Assembly (NCBI GenBank): GCA_024235655.1 | Contig: JACKLY010000002.1 | Coordinates: forward strand, 62,001 to 126,000 | Source: Zoogloeaceae bacterium | Lineage (GTDB): Bacteria > Pseudomonadota > Gammaproteobacteria > Burkholderiales > Rhodocyclaceae | Length of the DNA: 64,000 nucleotides | Direction: 5' to 3' | Shown: positions 8,416-17,791 of the stretch, one piece after another | Layout: each line of letters starts with the position of its first letter | How positions within the stretch are numbered: the first letter of the stretch is position 1 | Notes under the pieces: model-generated | The model's database searches: none | What the model was told of the DNA's origin: nothing | Seen by the model: only the letters and a program-made list of their open reading frames with translations | Program-made: the position numbers and the translations under genes

Positions 8416-10008
8416 ATGACCATCCGCCAAGCCCTCATTTCCGTTTCCGATAAACAAGGCGTTCTCGAGTTTGCCCAAGGCCTCGCAGCCCAGGGAGTCA
8501 AGCTGCTTTCGACCGGCGGCACGGCCAAGCTGCTGCGCGATGCCGGCCTTGCTGTAACCGAGATTGGTGATTACACCGGCTTCCCGGAAATGCTCGACGG
8601 TCGCGTCAAGACACTGCACCCGAAGGTGCACGGCGGCATTCTCGCCCGTCGCGATTTGCCGGAGCACATGGCCACCATCGACCAGCACGGGATTCCGGCG
8701 ATCGATCTCGTCTGCGTCAATCTCTACCCGTTTGCCGCAACTATCGCCAAGGCCGGCGTAACGCTGGAAGATGCGATCGAAAACATCGACATCGGCGGAC
8801 CGGCCATGGTTCGCTCTTCAGCAAAAAACTACGCCGGCGTGGCGATCGTCACCGACCCCGCCGACTACGCCCCGCTGCTTGAAGAAATGAAAGCCAATGC
8901 GGGCGCCCTGCAGCTGGCGACCCGCTTTGCCCTGGCAAAAAAAGCCTTCACCCACACGGCCCGCTACGACAGCATGATTGCCAACTGGCTGACCGGTCTC
9001 GATGATGGCGCAGAAGCCCAGCCTGCAGCCGCAGCCCCTGCGCCTTCGATCTTCCCGGCTAAACTGCAACTGGCTTTCGACCGTACCGAAATCCTGCGCT
9101 ATGGTGAAAATTCACACCAGAGCGCCGCGTTCTATCGCGACACCCAACCGGTGGCCGGCAGCATCGCGGCCTACACCCAACTGCAGGGCAAGGAGCTTTC
9201 CTATAACAACATCGCCGATGCCGATGCCGCATGGGAATGTGTCAAGACATTCGACGTGCCGGCCTGCGTCATCATCAAGCACGCCAACCCGTGCGGTGTC
9301 GCCATCGACGCCCAGTTGCTCGGTGCCTACGAAAAAGCCTTCAAGACTGACTCAACCTCGGCCTTCGGCGGCATCATCGCCTTCAACGGTGAAGTCGGCA
9401 TCGACGTGGTCAACGCCATGAACGAACGCAAGCACTTCGTCGAAGTGCTGATTGCACCGGCCTTCACCGAAGAAGCGAAGGCGGCGCTGGCGGCAAAGCA
9501 GAACCTGCGCGTGCTACTCGTGCCCATGTCGCGTGCGCTCAATACCCTGGAATTCAAGCGCGTCGGCGGCGGCCTGCTGGTGCAGACGCCCGACAACTTC
9601 ACGGCAACCGCTGCCGGACTCAAGGTGGTCACGAAAAAACAGCCGACCGCGCAGCAAATCGAAGACCTGCTCTTCGCCGAGCGCGTCGCCAAGTTCGTCA
9701 AGTCGAACGCCATCGTCTTCTGTGGCGGCGGCATGACACTCGGCGTCGGCGCCGGCCAGATGAGCCGTGTTGACTCGACCAAGATCGCCGGCATCAAGGC
9801 ACAGCACGCCGGCCTCGATCTCAAGGGATCGGTGGTCGCTTCCGACGCTTTCTTCCCGTTCCGTGATGGCGTCGACGTCCTTGCCGAAGCGGGTGCCGTC
9901 GCTGTCATCCAGCCCGGCGGCTCAATGCGCGATGAAGAAGTGATCGCCGCTGCCGATGAACACGGTATTGCCATGGTCGTCACCGGCGCCCGCCACTTCC
10001 GCCACTAA
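8416..10008 (+). CDS. purH: Bifunctional AICAR formyltransferase/IMP cyclohydrolase
   Basis: A 530-residue two-domain enzyme for the last two steps of IMP synthesis. The N-terminal MGS-like cyclohydrolase domain (about residues 1-200) shows LSTGGTAKLLRDAGLAVTEI and DGRVKTLHPKVHGGIL. The C-terminal transformylase domain shows the catalytic KHANPCG and SAFGGIIAFNGEV. The sequence ends ADEHGIAMVVTGARHFRH, a typical PurH C-terminus. purD follows on the same strand after about 100 bases. Confidence 0.97.
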   Translation: MTIRQALISVSDKQGVLEFAQGLAAQGVKLLSTGGTAKLLRDAGLAVTEIGDYTGFPEMLDGRVKTLHPKVHGGILARRDLPEHMATIDQHGIPAIDLVCVNLYPFAATIAKAGVTLEDAIENIDIGGPAMVRSSAKNYAGVAIVTDPADYAPLLEEMKANAGALQLATRFALAKKAFTHTARYDSMIANWLTGLDDGAEAQPAAAAPAPSIFPAKLQLAFDRTEILRYGENSHQSAAFYRDTQPVAGSIAAYTQLQGKELSYNNIADADAAWECVKTFDVPACVIIKHANPCGVAIDAQLLGAYEKAFKTDSTSAFGGIIAFNGEVGIDVVNAMNERKHFVEVLIAPAFTEEAKAALAAKQNLRVLLVPMSRALNTLEFKRVGGGLLVQTPDNFTATAAGLKVVTKKQPTAQQIEDLLFAERVAKFVKSNAIVFCGGGMTLGVGAGQMSRVDSTKIAGIKAQHAGLDLKGSVVASDAFFPFRDGVDVLAEAGAVAVIQPGGSMRDEEVIAAADEHGIAMVVTGARHFRH

Positions 10009-10033
10009 TGCACGCGCTCGAAATCGCGTTGTT

Positions 10034-10067
10034 GCGCAAGGCAACTCCGGTTGCCACTGCCTTGCGC
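10034..10067 (+). other. Hairpin between purH and purD
   Basis: Perfect arms GCGCAAGGCA and TGCCTTGCGC enclose a smaller GCAAC/GTTGC pairing. There is no T-run, so it is not a normal intrinsic terminator. It could slow transcription or mark an RNA processing site between the two purine genes. Confidence 0.45.
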
Positions 10068-10107
10068 GCCTAGCGTTTCCTTCGCCTTAACGTTTGAGGA
10101 CCCATCC

Positions 10108-11385
10108 ATGAAACTCCTCGTTATCGGTTCCGGTGGCCGCGAACACGCGCTGGCCTGGCGCCTTGCCAAGACACCCGGTTTGCAGCACGTCTACGTTGCC
10201 CCCGGCAATGCCGGCACGGCGCGTGAGCATGAGCTGCAAAACATCAACATCACCGACCCGGAAGCACTTGCCGACTTTGCTCAAAAGGAAGGCGTGCACC
10301 TCACTGTCGTCGGCCCGGAAGCCCCGCTCGCAGCCGGCGTGGTCAACATCTTCCGCGCCCGCGGCCTGAAGATTTTCGGCCCGACGAAGGAAGCGGCACA
10401 GCTTGAATCCTCCAAGGATTTCGCCAAACGCTTCATGGCACGGCACAAGATCCCGACCGCCGCCTTCGAGACTTTCACCGAAACGGCACCGGCCCATGCC
10501 TACATTGACCGCATGGGCGCCCCGATCGTCATCAAGGCCGATGGGCTGGCTGCCGGCAAGGGCGTGGTCGTCGCCATGACGCTGGACGAAGCCCATGCCG
10601 CCATCGACGACATGCTCTCCGGCAACAAGCTGGGCGATGCCGGCGCCCGCGTGGTGGTCGAGGAATTCCTCGACGGCGAGGAAGCCAGCTTCATTGTCAT
10701 GGTCGACGGCAAGAATGTTCTTGCACTGGCCTCCAGCCAGGACCACAAGCGGATCGGCGACGGCGACACCGGCCCCAACACCGGCGGCATGGGCGCATAT
10801 TCACCCGCGCCCTGCGTGACGCCGGAAGTCCACGCCAGGGCAATGCGCGAAATCATTCTGCCAACGGTACGTGGCATGGCGCAGGACGGGATTCCTTTTA
10901 CCGGTTTCCTCTACGCCGGGCTGATGATCGGCAAGGATGGTTCGCTGAAGACACTGGAGTTCAACTGTCGCATGGGGGACCCGGAAACGCAGCCGATCAT
11001 GATGCGTCTCAAATCCGACCTCGTTGACCTGCTGGAGCACGCCATCGACGGCACGCTTGATCAGGTTGAGGCCGAGTGGGATCGCCGTGTCGCCATGGGC
11101 ATCGTGCTGGCCGCAGCCAACTATCCCGACACCCCGCGCAAGGGCGACCTGATTTCGGGCCTGCCAGCAGGCAACAGTTTCGCCGAGGACGCCCACGTCT
11201 TTCATGCCGGCACTGCCGACAAGGACGGCCAGGTCGTCACCAGCGGCGGCCGCGTATTGTGCGTCACCGCGCTGGGCGAAAACGTGAAGATCGCACAGAA
11301 ACGAGCCTATGAAGTCGCTGCCGGCATCCAGTTCGACGGCATGCAATTTCGCACCGATATTGGCTATCGCGCCATTTCACGCTGA
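10108..11385 (+). CDS. purD: Phosphoribosylamine-glycine ligase
   Basis: A 425-residue ATP-grasp enzyme joining glycine to phosphoribosylamine (GAR synthetase, step two of purine synthesis). The N-terminus MKLLVIGSGGREHALAWRL is diagnostic, followed by VGPEAPLAAG, the ATP-grasp stretch PIVIKADGLAAGKGVVVAM, and GGMGAYSPAP. The ATG at 10108 is selected because the conserved protein begins there and TGAGGA lies upstream. An intrinsic terminator follows, so the purine segment ends here. Confidence 0.97.
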   Translation: MKLLVIGSGGREHALAWRLAKTPGLQHVYVAPGNAGTAREHELQNINITDPEALADFAQKEGVHLTVVGPEAPLAAGVVNIFRARGLKIFGPTKEAAQLESSKDFAKRFMARHKIPTAAFETFTETAPAHAYIDRMGAPIVIKADGLAAGKGVVVAMTLDEAHAAIDDMLSGNKLGDAGARVVVEEFLDGEEASFIVMVDGKNVLALASSQDHKRIGDGDTGPNTGGMGAYSPAPCVTPEVHARAMREIILPTVRGMAQDGIPFTGFLYAGLMIGKDGSLKTLEFNCRMGDPETQPIMMRLKSDLVDLLEHAIDGTLDQVEAEWDRRVAMGIVLAAANYPDTPRKGDLISGLPAGNSFAEDAHVFHAGTADKDGQVVTSGGRVLCVTALGENVKIAQKRAYEVAAGIQFDGMQFRTDIGYRAISR

Positions 11386-11410
11386 ACCTTTGAACGCCAG
11401 AAACGCCTAA

Positions 11411-11448
11411 CGGGCGGCTGTCAGGTCAAACCTGCGCCGCCCGTTTTT
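11411..11448 (+). terminator. Intrinsic terminator after purD
   Basis: An 8-base perfect stem CGGGCGGC/GCCGCCCG with an inner CAGGT/ACCTG pairing is followed by five T residues. It lies between the purD stop and hemF, giving hemF its own promoter or partial readthrough. Confidence 0.85.
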
Positions 11449-11463
11449 CTCACCGGAGCCCTT

Positions 11464-12390
11464 ATGGACAGCAGTCAACTGAGCACCCGCCTCAAGGATT
11501 TTTTTACCGGCCTGCAGTCAGGCATCGTCAGCGAACTCGAAGCCTTTGACGGCCAGTCTTTCCGCACTGACAGCTGGGTTCGACCGGAAGGTGGCGGCGG
11601 CACTTCCCGGCTGATCGAACAGGGAAATTTCTTCGAACGCGGTGGCGTCAATTTCTCGCACGTGACCGGCAAGTCATTGCCGCCATCGGCCACTGCCGTG
11701 CGGCCTCAGCTCGCCGGTCGCGCCTGGGAGGCAATGGGTGTTTCGCTGGTGCTGCACCCGGAAAACCCCTACTGCCCGACAGCCCACATGAATGTTCGCT
11801 GCTTCATTGCCCGCAAGGAAGGGGAAGAGGATGTCTGGTGGTTTGGCGGCGGCATGGATCTGACACCATATTACGGACAGGAGGAGGATGTGCGCCACTT
11901 TCACGCCACCTGCAAGGCGGCATTGGCGCCTTTTGGCAGCGATGTCCACGCCAGATACAAGCAATGGTGCGACGACTATTTCTTCCTCAAGCACCGGAAC
12001 GAACCGCGCGGCGTCGGCGGCATCTTCTTCGACGACTTGAACGAAGGCGGCGCTGGCGGCGATAGCGCATTCGAGCGCTGTTTCAACCTGACCCAGGCAG
12101 TCGGCCAAGCCTTCACCGCCGCCTATCTGCCGATTCTGGAAAAGCGCCGCGACACCCCCTATGGCGAACGCGAACGTGATTTCCAGGCCTACCGCCGCGG
12201 ACGCTACGTGGAATTCAACCTGGTCTGGGACCGCGGCACGCTGTTCGGCCTGCAGTCGGGCGGGCGTACCGAATCAATCCTGATGTCGCTGCCGCCGGTG
12301 GTGAAATGGCGCTATGACTGGCAGCCTGAACAAGGGACGCCGGAAGCGGTGCTCTACGAGAAGTTCCTCGTCCCGCGCGACTGGGTCTGA
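11464..12390 (+). CDS. hemF: Oxygen-dependent coproporphyrinogen III oxidase
   Basis: A 308-residue aerobic enzyme that oxidatively decarboxylates coproporphyrinogen III to protoporphyrinogen IX. Family motifs are PTAHMNVRCFIARK, WWFGGGMDLTPYY, KHRNEPRGVGGIFFDDL, GRYVEFNLVWDRGTLFGL and the terminal SLPPVVKWRYDW. Use of HemF shows that the organism can make haem with oxygen; no HemN is present in this window. It converges with hemY of the hemCDXY operon. Confidence 0.97.
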   Translation: MDSSQLSTRLKDFFTGLQSGIVSELEAFDGQSFRTDSWVRPEGGGGTSRLIEQGNFFERGGVNFSHVTGKSLPPSATAVRPQLAGRAWEAMGVSLVLHPENPYCPTAHMNVRCFIARKEGEEDVWWFGGGMDLTPYYGQEEDVRHFHATCKAALAPFGSDVHARYKQWCDDYFFLKHRNEPRGVGGIFFDDLNEGGAGGDSAFERCFNLTQAVGQAFTAAYLPILEKRRDTPYGERERDFQAYRRGRYVEFNLVWDRGTLFGLQSGGRTESILMSLPPVVKWRYDWQPEQGTPEAVLYEKFLVPRDWV

Positions 12391-12405
12391 TTCAGCAAAG
12401 CCGGA

Positions 12406-13581
12406 TCACTGGCTGTTGCTGGCGATCCGGACTGCGGCACGATAATGGCGATTGGCCTCATCCGTGCGGCCCAGCTGATCAGCCAGCTGGGCCAGCTCGA
12501 GCAGCGTATCCCGCGAAGACTCGAGCGACAGCGAGGCTTCCAGATAACTCTGTGCCTTGCCCCAGAGCTGCTGCTTTGCACACAGCCGGCCAAGCACCAG
12601 CAACAGCCCGGCATCCTGCGGATGCAGCTTCAACCAGGCTTCGGCACGGGCAATGCGTGCGGTCGCATCATCACCGGCATCTGCATAGCGCAGGATCAGC
12701 GAACTGTCCCACTCGCGATCAAGCTGCTTCTCCAGCACCTTGCGCGCCTCGGTGAGATCGCCCAGGGCGGTCAATGCCAGCACGACATCACCGGTCAATT
12801 TAGGGGAAGTTTCCTCTGACGGCACCCGCGCCAGATAACTGCGCAAACCGGCCGCATCGGTTCGCCTGGCTTCGACATTGTGACGGTGCGCCTTGACCTT
12901 GATTTCGTAGGCCACCTCTCTCGTCAGCGCATCGCGCTTTTCGAGCAGGCGCGCAATGCGCAACACCTCTTCCCAGTTGCCACACCCCTGTTGCGCCCGC
13001 AGCTCCAGGCGCAAGGCAGCAATGTGCCGGCCAGACAGTTGCTGCAATCGCGCAAGGACGGCAACGGCTTCTTCGAAACGGCGCGCATCCAGATACATTT
13101 CTGCTTCCAGCATCAGCCGGGCAGCTTCGGTGCGGGCGTCATCCAGTGTCGCCCGATCCAGCCAGGCTTCCTGCTTGCCCGGTTCGCGCAAGCGCTGTGC
13201 CGCCCGGGCGGCAATCAATGCGGCCAGGCCCGGGGCTTCGCCGGCGGCATGAGCTTCCGCAGCCTTTTTCAGGGCATGGCCAAATCGCCCCTCGAAGAGC
13301 AGCCGAACGGCATCCTGGAAAATCGCAGCAGCCTTCTTGCGCCGGCGACGCTCACGAAACTCCTTGACCTTGCCGGGCAGGGAAAAAGTCAGCGCAACCC
13401 CGCGCAAGGACATGTAGAGCAGGAAAAAACCGCCGACAAGTACAGTCAGTGCAAGATTGAGCGAAACCTCGATACGCCATGGCGGGATCACCATCAGCAG
13501 ATAGGCATCGTTGAACTGCGCGGTCATCGCCAGTCCGACGGCCACCGCAAACAGCACGAGGAGCCAGAGCAGGCCTCTCAT
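12406..13581 (-). CDS. hemY: HemY-like membrane TPR protein
   Basis: A 391-residue protein of the proteobacterial HemY family, unrelated to the Bacillus HemY oxidase. Two N-terminal membrane helices (LLWLLVLFAVAVGLAMT and LNLALTVLVGGFFLLYMSL) are followed by TPR-like helical repeats, for example FEEAVAVLARLQQLSGRH and a C-terminal WGKAQSYLEASLSLE. The role in haem synthesis is known only by association. Its ATG overlaps the hemX stop by four bases, making it the last gene of hemC-hemD-hemX-hemY. Confidence 0.9.
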   Translation of the reverse strand: MRGLLWLLVLFAVAVGLAMTAQFNDAYLLMVIPPWRIEVSLNLALTVLVGGFFLLYMSLRGVALTFSLPGKVKEFRERRRRKKAAAIFQDAVRLLFEGRFGHALKKAAEAHAAGEAPGLAALIAARAAQRLREPGKQEAWLDRATLDDARTEAARLMLEAEMYLDARRFEEAVAVLARLQQLSGRHIAALRLELRAQQGCGNWEEVLRIARLLEKRDALTREVAYEIKVKAHRHNVEARRTDAAGLRSYLARVPSEETSPKLTGDVVLALTALGDLTEARKVLEKQLDREWDSSLILRYADAGDDATARIARAEAWLKLHPQDAGLLLVLGRLCAKQQLWGKAQSYLEASLSLESSRDTLLELAQLADQLGRTDEANRHYRAAVRIASNSQ

Positions 13582-14822
13582 TTGCGCACGTCCTTGTCAC
13601 CCGACACCTTGAAGCTGCGGATTGCAGAAAGGCTGTCGTTGAGTGTTGGCAGTTCAATCGACAGCTCGGCGGCGCTCAGCTGCTTCAAGCTATCCAGTGC
13701 GGTTTGCACGGATTTGCTCCCGGCATCGAAATGCCGCTCAAGCAAGGTCTGCGCAGCCTTCAGCTCGTTGCGGAATGTCCATTGATCACGCGAGAGCATG
13801 GCCAGACGCGCATTCAGCAGTCGCAGCTTGAGATTCTCCCGGAGGAAGAAATCCTGACCCGGCGCCAGCAGGATCGGTTCATCGCGATCAAAACGCTGAA
13901 TACGCACCAACGTACGCAATTCATGCCAGATTTCCATCGCCAACTGCTGCCATGGTTCCCGCGCCACCTCAACAGGCGCCTTCGCTTTGCTGGCATCGCT
14001 TGCCGGGCGTACATCAACCGCCAGCGGCAATTTGTCGATCGCCGAAACCACATTCTCGAGGCGTACGCTCATGCCGGGCAAATCGACCTGAGGCAGGGCT
14101 TTCAGGCGATCCAGGTCGCGTGCCAGGATCTTGCGCAGGCTGATGAACTGCGGGCGGGTGGAAGAAGCCAGCCGGGCATCGGCGGATTGCAAGGCGAGCA
14201 CCGCACCATGCACGTTGCCGGCCAGCTGCAGTTGCTGTGCGGCAAGCACGACCCCCTGTTCAATCTCGGACAACGACCACTCGTCGCGATGTCGCGCCAG
14301 ATCCTGATACAGCGTCTCCAGCACCGCCTGCTGGCTCTTTGAATCAGCCAGTGCGGCATCGATGGAACCCAGCTTGCTCTCCAGCGCGGCCACCTGATCC
14401 TGTGCACGCTTGGCGATCTGCACGCTCTCCTTGCCGGCCAGATCACTCTCGGCCAGACGCTTGGCCAGCTCCTGCTGCGTATCGGCCAGGCGCAAGCGCG
14501 TTTCAAACCACTGCCAGCCGGAAATTGCCAGCGCCGCAATAGCCACGATCGCCCACGGGCTCATCCAGGGCGACTTGCCACCGGATGCGGTTTCGGATGC
14601 AGGCGAGCTGGCAGATGCAGGCGCAGAAGACGCTGCAGTTGAGGAAGTTGGTGCCGATTCCGTTTTGGAGGGGGCCGTGTCGGCAGCGACGGAAGCTGTA
14701 GTGTTTTCGGCCGTGGGCTCCGGGGAAGCAGCAGACACCGACTCGTTCGGAGAAACTTCCGGTGAATCTGTTGCCGGCGCTCCCGCAGGTGACGCTTCGG
14801 GTTTGGATTTTTCTTCGCTCAT
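13578..14822 (-). CDS. hemX: HemX-like membrane protein
   Basis: A 414-residue protein of the HemX family. A disordered Ser/Ala/Pro/Glu-rich head of about 85 residues precedes one membrane helix (WAIVAIAALAISGWQWF), a coiled coil (LADTQQELAKRLAESDL onward) and a periplasmic helical domain. The family name suggests uroporphyrinogen methyltransferase, but no SAM-binding methylase domain is visible, so it should not be annotated as an enzyme. The ATG at 14822 is supported by its ATGA overlap with the hemD stop; a TTG further upstream is unnecessary. Confidence 0.88.
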   Translation of the reverse strand: MSEEKSKPEASPAGAPATDSPEVSPNESVSAASPEPTAENTTASVAADTAPSKTESAPTSSTAASSAPASASSPASETASGGKSPWMSPWAIVAIAALAISGWQWFETRLRLADTQQELAKRLAESDLAGKESVQIAKRAQDQVAALESKLGSIDAALADSKSQQAVLETLYQDLARHRDEWSLSEIEQGVVLAAQQLQLAGNVHGAVLALQSADARLASSTRPQFISLRKILARDLDRLKALPQVDLPGMSVRLENVVSAIDKLPLAVDVRPASDASKAKAPVEVAREPWQQLAMEIWHELRTLVRIQRFDRDEPILLAPGQDFFLRENLKLRLLNARLAMLSRDQWTFRNELKAAQTLLERHFDAGSKSVQTALDSLKQLSAAELSIELPTLNDSLSAIRSFKVSGDKDVRK

Positions 14823-15601
14823 GATTGTGCCCAATTATACGTACACAGCCCTTCAATGATGCCAGCATCGGCCGGCCCGGTCAGCACGACCCGACGCAAA
14901 CCGAGGGCTTCGGCATTTTCAGCAATACGTTGATGCGGGACAAAGACCGGAGTTGCTGCCAGACAGGCCCGCCCCGACGCATCCAGCATATCGACAAGAT
15001 AACGCAAACCTTCACTGCTGGAGATGGTCAGCGCATCCAGCCTGCCTGACTGCCAGCGGCTCAGCAGCTCACCCGCTCCCGCCGCCGGCGCCCGGCGTGA
15101 ATAACAGGGGATGCAATCAACCTCGGCCCCCCGCTCGCGCAGGGTATCGGCAAGCAATTCCCGGCCACCGTCACCACGAAAGATGGCCACCCGCCGGCCG
15201 GCAACCCGTGCCGCCTGCAAATCCGGCAATTCAAGCAGGGTTTCGGAATCGAAGCGCTCGGTTGGCGCCACGGCACCACCCACGCCATGTGCTGCCAGCG
15301 CACGCACCGTGCCCTGACCGACCGCCGCCGGCACCAGCGACGCTGGCCATTGTGCCTGCGCCAGAATCGCCGGCAGGCTGTAATCCACTGCATTCGGACT
15401 GATGAAGATGGCCAGCGCATAGCTGTCGATACGCGCCACCGCGGCCTTCAGTGCTTCAGTGTCGGCCGGCGGAGCAATCTCCAGCAGGGGAAAAACAATG
15501 GCTTCCCCGCCCGCGGCCGAAATCATTTCGGCGAGCGTCCCCGCTTGCGCCAGTGGCCGGGTGACGACCACATGACGCCCCGCAAGCGGCAAGCGTTTCA
15601 T
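14819..15601 (-). CDS. hemD: Uroporphyrinogen-III synthase
   Basis: A 260-residue HemD, which closes hydroxymethylbilane with ring-D inversion to uroporphyrinogen III. HemD is poorly conserved, but the start GRHVVVTRPLAQAGTLAEMI, the segment ALAIFISPNAVDY, VGQGTVRALAAHGVG and LTISSSEGLRYLVDML are typical. The start at 15601 is chosen because it begins the family sequence; the open frame upstream runs inside hemC. It is 13 bases downstream of hemC and overlaps hemX by four bases. Confidence 0.93.
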   Translation of the reverse strand: MKRLPLAGRHVVVTRPLAQAGTLAEMISAAGGEAIVFPLLEIAPPADTEALKAAVARIDSYALAIFISPNAVDYSLPAILAQAQWPASLVPAAVGQGTVRALAAHGVGGAVAPTERFDSETLLELPDLQAARVAGRRVAIFRGDGGRELLADTLRERGAEVDCIPCYSRRAPAAGAGELLSRWQSGRLDALTISSSEGLRYLVDMLDASGRACLAATPVFVPHQRIAENAEALGLRRVVLTGPADAGIIEGLCTYNWAQS

Positions 15602-15614
15602 CGGCGCAGAAGGA

Positions 15615-16559
15615 TCAGCAGTGGCCAAGTTTTTCCAGGATCGGATCGGCGCCCTGGTCACGCAGCAGCTGCGCCAGCATGCGACCGATCGTATCCGCAT
15701 CTTCCGGGTTGCCACGCAACTCGTTGGCCACCATCTCCTTGCCATCGGGAGTAGCGACAAAACCACGCAGCCACAAATCGCCCTGATCGATGACCGCATA
15801 GCCACCCAGTGGCACCTGGCAACTGCCGCCCAGCGCTCGCGAGAAAGCCCGCTCGGCGGTCACACATTGCGCCGTTTCGATATCGTTGAGCGGCGCAATC
15901 CAGGCCGCGGCATCGGCACGCGCCGACAGCACCTCGATGCCCAGCGCCCCCTGCCCTGGCGCCGGCAATGATTGCTCAGGCGACAATACCGTACGGATGC
16001 GCTCCTTGAGACCGAGCCGAATGAGGCCTGCCGCAGCGAGAATGATCGCGTCGTACTGGCCTTCGTCGAGCTTGCGCAAGCGGGTATCGAGATTGCCACG
16101 CAGTGCTTCGATTTTCAGATGCGGATACTTCGCCCGCAGGATGGCCTCGCGACGCAGGCTGGACGTACCAACCACCGCCCCTTCCGGCAAGGCATCAAGA
16201 TCGGCATGCTTGTTCGAGACGAAGGCATCGCGCGGGTTTTCGCGGGCAGTTATGGCGGTCAGAGAAAAACCTTCCGGCATTTCCATCGGCACATCCTTCA
16301 GCGAATGCACGGCAAGGTCGGCGCGGCCTTCCTGCATCGCCACTTCCAGCTCCTTGATGAACAAGCCCTTGCCGCCGATCTCGGACAAGGGGCGGTCGAG
16401 AATCTGGTCACCGCGGGTGGTCATGCCGAGAATGCTGACTTCAGCGGAGGGATATAGACCACTCAGCCGATCGCGAATATGCTCTGCCTGCCACATGGCA
16501 AGACGGGATTCGCGGGAAGCAATGACAATGCGGGCGGGGGTCGAAGCTGTGGAATTCAA
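15615..16559 (-). CDS. hemC: Porphobilinogen deaminase (hydroxymethylbilane synthase)
   Basis: A 314-residue enzyme that polymerises four porphobilinogens. Motifs: IVIASRESRLAMWQAEHI at the N-terminus, LDRPLSEIGGKGLFIKELE, HSLKDVPMEMP, GTSSLRREA, LRGNLDTRL, and the dipyrromethane-anchoring cysteine in ALGGSCQVPLGGYA. The start appears to be TTG at 16559, since there is no upstream ATG and CAGGGAGA lies at good spacing before it. First gene of the hemCDXY operon. Confidence 0.96.
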   Translation of the reverse strand: MNSTASTPARIVIASRESRLAMWQAEHIRDRLSGLYPSAEVSILGMTTRGDQILDRPLSEIGGKGLFIKELEVAMQEGRADLAVHSLKDVPMEMPEGFSLTAITARENPRDAFVSNKHADLDALPEGAVVGTSSLRREAILRAKYPHLKIEALRGNLDTRLRKLDEGQYDAIILAAAGLIRLGLKERIRTVLSPEQSLPAPGQGALGIEVLSARADAAAWIAPLNDIETAQCVTAERAFSRALGGSCQVPLGGYAVIDQGDLWLRGFVATPDGKEMVANELRGNPEDADTIGRMLAQLLRDQGADPILEKLGHC

Positions 16560-16657
16560 GAGAGTCTCCCTGAAAGGGCGGAAGCCGGGATCGTTTGACA
16601 GGGTCGCGATTTTACCATGCCCGCCACGGTGCCTTGGCCGGCAATGACAGGAGCAGA

Positions 16658-17299
16658 ATGAAAGAAATGCCCGACAGCCCCCCAGTAAAGCCGCGCACCC
16701 AGCAGCCGGAACACCCGGAATTCTGGGACAAACGCTTCAGCGAGGGGACGACACCATGGAACGCGGGCGGCGTACCGTCCGCATTGCGTTCATTTGTACA
16801 GGCTGAATCCACACAGGCGCCCGGCCTTGCCAACAGACGCATGCTCGTCCCCGGCTGCGGCCACGCCTGGGAAGCCGCCTGGCTAGCGGAACAGGGCATG
16901 AATGTCACCGCACTCGATTTCTCGGCAACGGCGGTTGCTGAAGCAGCCCGGACACTGGGCACATGGTCAGGCACACTGCTGCAGGCAGACTTCTTCAGCT
17001 TTCCGCCGACAGCACCTTTCGACCTGGTCTACGAACGGGCTTTTCTCTGCGCCCTGCCGCGCCGGATCTGGCCTGATTACGGCGCACGCATGTATCAACT
17101 GATGGCACCGCGGGGGCGCCTGATCGGCTTCTTCTTTTTCAGCGACGAACCCAAAGGGCCGCCGTTCGGCATACAGCCGGAGGTGCTGGATGCCCTGCTT
17201 GCGCCGTGGTTCAAGCGGGAGGCCGACCTGCCGGTCACGGACTCCATCCCCGTTTTTTCCGGCAAGGAGCGCTGGCAGGTCTGGCGGCGGCGTGATTAG
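16658..17299 (+). CDS. SAM-dependent methyltransferase, thiopurine methyltransferase-like
   Basis: A 213-residue class I methyltransferase of the TPMT family. The N-terminal EFWDKRFSEGTTPWNAGGVP is typical of bacterial TPMT-like proteins, and the SAM site is LVPGCGHAWEAAWLAEQGM followed by TALDFSATAV. Some bacterial relatives methylate selenium, tellurium or thiol compounds; the substrate here is unknown. The ATG at 16658 follows AGGAGCAGA. It diverges from hemC and overlaps the end of the next minus-strand gene by four bases. Confidence 0.82.
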   Translation: MKEMPDSPPVKPRTQQPEHPEFWDKRFSEGTTPWNAGGVPSALRSFVQAESTQAPGLANRRMLVPGCGHAWEAAWLAEQGMNVTALDFSATAVAEAARTLGTWSGTLLQADFFSFPPTAPFDLVYERAFLCALPRRIWPDYGARMYQLMAPRGRLIGFFFFSDEPKGPPFGIQPEVLDALLAPWFKREADLPVTDSIPVFSGKERWQVWRRRD

Positions 17300-17568
17300 T
17301 TCAGGTTAAGACTGGCAGACAAGGGGGCTTGGCCAAGCGCACGCGGGTGCATCGCATCGTCAACCGCTGCATCCAGTGCATCGCCGCTGAGGCGGCAAAG
17401 ACCGTCGACCACCTGAGGCCAGCAGCCATACATCTGCTGGTCACGCAGCCAGCGATAGCGTTCGGCATCCTCCCGCCAGCGCTCGATACAGGCAAGAATA
17501 TCCTCGGTTTCCGGCATTGCCGTATCGAAGATTTCGCCACTCCCGGTCTTGGCCATCGCTTTGCTCAT
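17296..17568 (-). CDS. Small conserved-looking protein, function unknown
   Basis: A 90-residue protein starting MSKAMAKTGSGEIFDTAMPE. The ATG at 17568 has a clear AAGGAG upstream, which is the main reason to believe it and to reject a longer reading. The centre ERWREDAERYRWLRDQQMYG resembles a helical motif found in many small phage and bacterial hypothetical proteins. No signal peptide or membrane helix. It stands between two plus-strand genes and shows no functional link to either. Confidence 0.6.
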   Translation of the reverse strand: MSKAMAKTGSGEIFDTAMPETEDILACIERWREDAERYRWLRDQQMYGCWPQVVDGLCRLSGDALDAAVDDAMHPRALGQAPLSASLNLN

Positions 17569-17791
17569 CAGTTGCGCTCCTTGAGTAAATGAAGGATGCC
17601 CGCATGCTGGAAGCAGCACGTGCCGGGCCAGCGTGCAACTATCCATGCTTGCAGCACCACACACCATTCGCACTACTACCCAAACGCCCTGCGTAGAACT
17701 ACGCAGCCGCAAAGTGTCGATACAGGCGCGGGCACCGATACAATGATTCCGGTCGCCACCAACCACGAGCAAGCACAGTCGCCGACAACCC

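Noticed and set aside
13578..14822. HemX as a uroporphyrinogen-III methyltransferase
   Set aside because: The name is attached to the family, but the protein has only a disordered head, one membrane helix and a coiled-coil domain, with no SAM-binding fold.
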